DNA of 64,000 bases from Eriocheir sinensis (taxonomy: Eukaryota; Arthropoda; Malacostraca; Decapoda; Varunidae). A program made the position numbers and the translations under genes. The notes beneath the pieces were generated by a model. The model had not been told where the DNA came from. It ran no database searches and worked only from the letters and a program-made list of their open reading frames with translations. The stretch covers positions 26,116,887 to 26,180,886 of the forward strand of contig NC_066515.1 in NCBI RefSeq assembly GCF_024679095.1. Direction: 5' to 3'. Shown here piece after piece: positions 61,480 to 64,000 of the stretch (the first letter of the stretch is position 1; the number at the start of each line of letters is the position of its first letter).

Positions 61480-62140
61480 AGATGAGTCAGTTGTACCCTT
61501 GTGGTTAAAGAATTTCTGAGAATCTCCCAAGCTAAGAGCATGTGGCTCTGTCAGGGTTACAACAGCTGCCGTGAGCCGGGATCAAACTGTGATATTCACA
61601 CTTAGTGGTTGATTGAGTAGTCCTTCAGGAGAGAGTAAGCTAACATGTTTGAAATTGGGAAAAATTTGTATCATGAAGGTCCTTGTCAGTTTGTCCACTT
61701 GAAGTAACTGTGATAACTGTTACTACGGATGATAATGGCAGGTAGTGAACCCTTGTGTGACAACGGTCTTATTGAGGGACATTGACAGGGATCATCATGC
61801 AAGTCTAGTGCCCGCTGTCTTGGGAACGCTGCACACCAGTAGAGTATTTGCACCACTAAGGGACAGTGAACGGCTGCATTGATGCATTCCATAAATATTA
61901 TAATCAATGTCACACTCACCAAGAATTTGTGTGTTGGAAATATTTGTTTTGGTAAGTGTTGAGTAAGTTAGTCCTCTGAGCCATCTCTCCTTGATTACTG
62001 TGGAATGCAGATATGCAGCCAAAGGGGATTTGTATCTTATTTTTGTACAAATATATGTTAATCCTTTAGAATATACGGTTATTTGCTTTGTGATACTTGG
62101 GTCTTCATTTCACTCCTCTTCCCTATCCCTGTATATACCC
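61480..62140 (+). other. ANAPC2 3' untranslated region and flank
   Basis: Unique sequence after the ANAPC2 stop. I see no canonical AATAAA in the first 550 bases; CATAAATATTATAA near 61890 is the best variant signal. No other gene. Confidence 0.4.
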
Positions 62141-62144
62141 TAAC

Positions 62145-62360
62145 ACCTCCTTCCCCTCCTCCTCCCACCACTGCCACAAAGGGAAGCAATGAAACAATCA
62201 CCATCTCATCCTTCTATAGATCATAACCTCCTTCCCCTCCTCCCACCCACCACCAAAGGGAAGCAATGAAACGAGCACCTATCTCATCCTTCTATATATC
62301 ATAACCTCCTTCCCCTCCTCCCACCCACCACCAAAGGGAAGCAATGAAACAAGCACCAGC
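62145..62360. repeat. Tandem repeat, unit about 70 bp, three copies
   Basis: ACCTCCTTCCCCTCCTCCCA, CCACCAAAGGGAAGCAATGA and ATCTCATCCTTCTATA recur at about 62145, 62225 and 62303. Confidence 0.88.
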
Positions 62361-62589
62361 TGAAAGAATAACGTCATGTTCACCGCACGTACATATGTAG
62401 CCTTTAAAACATGGAGGTACAATTACAAAACTATAAAAAACATCAATAGACGAATCTCACCAATGAGTAAGACTTTGGAGTCCTGAGTGACTAGAGGAGG
62501 GCTGATGCATCACAGGCCCGGCAGGTGGACTTTGTACATGTTGGTTGCTGTTTGGGGAATTCTTGCACGTCAGTTTCCGATGCATAGTG

Positions 62590-62862
62590 ACGTGTGTTGG
62601 TCAGGGCAATGTTGGTGGTTAAGGGAGTTGGGGATAAAGCAATATAATGGATCAGACTTATTCTGTGTCTGCTTGTGTACGTGTGTTGGTCAGGGCAATG
62701 TTGGTGGTTAAGGGAGTTGGGGATAAAGCAATGTAATGGATCAGACTTATTCTGTGTCTACTTGTGTACGTGTGTTGGTCAGGGCAATGTTGGTGGTTAA
62801 GGGAGTTGGGGATAAAGCAATATAATGGAGCAGAATTCTGTGTCTGCTTGTGTGTGTGTATA

Positions 62863-62911
<49 letters not shown>

Positions 62912-62915
62912 CTTT
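62590..62915. repeat. Tandem repeat, unit about 90 bp, three copies, ending in (GT)n
   Basis: GTGTGTTGGTCAGGGCAATG, TTGGTGGTTAAGGGAGTTGG and GGATAAAGCAATATAATGGA recur near 62591, 62680 and 62769. Confidence 0.9.
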
Positions 62916-62919
62916 AGTG

Positions 62920-63395
62920 TGTAACAGCAATTTTTTTCTTATTACAAATTTAAGTGTTTTGTCTGGTATAATAATAATAAAACAACAAGGAGCTGCCTAT
63001 AGGTGAACACATTGTACTCACTAGTTACCAGTGTTCACCTTTACAAGCTACTGTCACGGAAACAAAAGAACAACTCATTACTTAACCTTAGAGACAGGCA
63101 ACTGGTCTTAAACTAATGGCAAAGATTCAACAAGTGTCGTTCCTATACAAAAGTGTGGCGGCCGGACTGTACTATCGGTGGTCTGAACGTGTCTGACTAG
63201 CAAAGCAAAACACATTACACATTGGGAGCTGAGACTGTCGCTCTGCTTCAGGTGAACTCCCCAAAATATATGTTTAATGCTAACACATCCAACGTGTGTC
63301 ATGGAGGTGTTTCTGCTTGCGTGGAAACTGAACGCAGAGAAGAGAATGAGAACGTAAGGCATTGATTTGCATGAACGGTACGGCAAGTCATATAA
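62920..63395. other. Unique sequence, no gene recognised
   Basis: An open frame of 102 codons on the minus strand (63416-63108) has no recognised motif, and I do not accept it. Confidence 0.4.
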
Positions 63396-64000
63396 CCAGT
63401 ACTTTGAGAGCTCCACCAGTGCTTAATTCCACCTTGCTCCTCCTTATCTTTCAGCATCAGCCACACATGACATCCCTAAGCATAGCAACTGAGATTTCCA
63501 CCAGTGCTTAATTCCACCTTGCTGCTCCTTATCCTTCAGCCTCAGCTACACACGACATCCCTAAGCATAGCGATTGAGATTTCCAACAGTGCTTAATTCC
63601 AGCTTGCTGCTCCTTATCCTTCAGCCTCAGCTACACACGACATCCCTAAGCATAGCGATTGAGATTTCCAACAGTGCTTAATTCCACCTTGCTCCTCCTT
63701 ATCCTTCAGCCTCAGCTACACATGACATCCCTAAGCATAGCGATTGAGATTTCCAACAGTGCTTAATTCCACCTTGCTCCTCCTTATCCTTCAGCCTCAG
63801 CCACACATGACATCCCTAAGCATAGCGATTGAGATTTCCAACAGTGCTTAATTCCACCTTGCTCCTCCTTATCCTTCAGCCTCAGCTACACATGACTTCC
63901 CTTAACATAACCATTACTTTGAGATGACCAGTGCATGATTCCAACTTGCATTCCCTAATCTTGCTCCTTATCTTTCAGCCTCAGCTACACATGACTTTCC
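63396..64000. repeat. Minisatellite, unit about 86 bp, about seven copies, running off the window
   Basis: AGTGCTTAATTCCACCTTGC, CTCCTTATCCTTCAGCCTCA and ACATGACATCCCTAAGCATA recur near 63418, 63504, 63590, 63676, 63762 and 63846. The last unit is diverged. Confidence 0.92.

Overview
This is repeat-dense eukaryotic nuclear DNA, most likely from a decapod crustacean or a close arthropod relative. That identification is an inference. It rests on two intron-containing animal genes, long (AC)n, (AG)n and (ATT)n microsatellites, CR1-type LINE remnants, tRNA-derived SINEs and hAT/pogo-like DNA transposon pieces. I see no bacterial operon, rRNA gene, functional tRNA gene or CRISPR array.

Two host genes can be assembled exon by exon, with consistent splice sites and reading-frame phases. 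RAD51D, a RAD51 paralog of homologous recombination, lies on the minus strand: six exons, 23049 down to 18757, 354 residues, intact Walker A and B motifs. ANAPC2, the cullin-like scaffold of the anaphase-promoting complex, lies on the plus strand: fifteen coding exons, 50100 to 61479, 802 residues. Both act in genome maintenance or the cell cycle, but they are 27 kb apart on opposite strands and nothing suggests co-regulation. Two weaker coding candidates are a small exon at 42738-42825 (+) and an open frame at 26944-27297 (-).

Layout. 1-7.9 kb: minisatellites, polypyrimidine and polypurine tracts, and AC/AG arrays. 8-10.5 kb: a truncated LINE reverse transcriptase between inverted repeats. 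10.5-18.4 kb: tandem arrays, several apparently derived from one another, and low-complexity DNA. 18.4-23.6 kb: RAD51D. 23.6-28.1 kb: a decayed CR1-like LINE and an RNase H fragment. 28.1-34.8 kb: very long microsatellites, a duplicated block found in three copies, hAT fragments and non-autonomous DNA elements. 35-40.4 kb: a CR1-like LINE on the minus strand interrupted by a second CR1-like LINE. 40.4-50 kb: tandem arrays, SINEs, a duplicated hairpin pair and a CpG-rich stretch upstream of ANAPC2. 50.1-61.5 kb: ANAPC2, with introns full of satellites and transposon pieces. 61.5-64 kb: 3' flank with three tandem arrays.

The most interesting signals are: an in-frame tandem duplication of the RAD51D exon 1 splice donor (132 bases = 44 codons, fully open); a triplicated acceptor before ANAPC2 exon 11; a satellite family shared by two loci 50 kb apart; and a duplicated two-hairpin element followed by a T-run. 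I found no clearly new multi-gene system.
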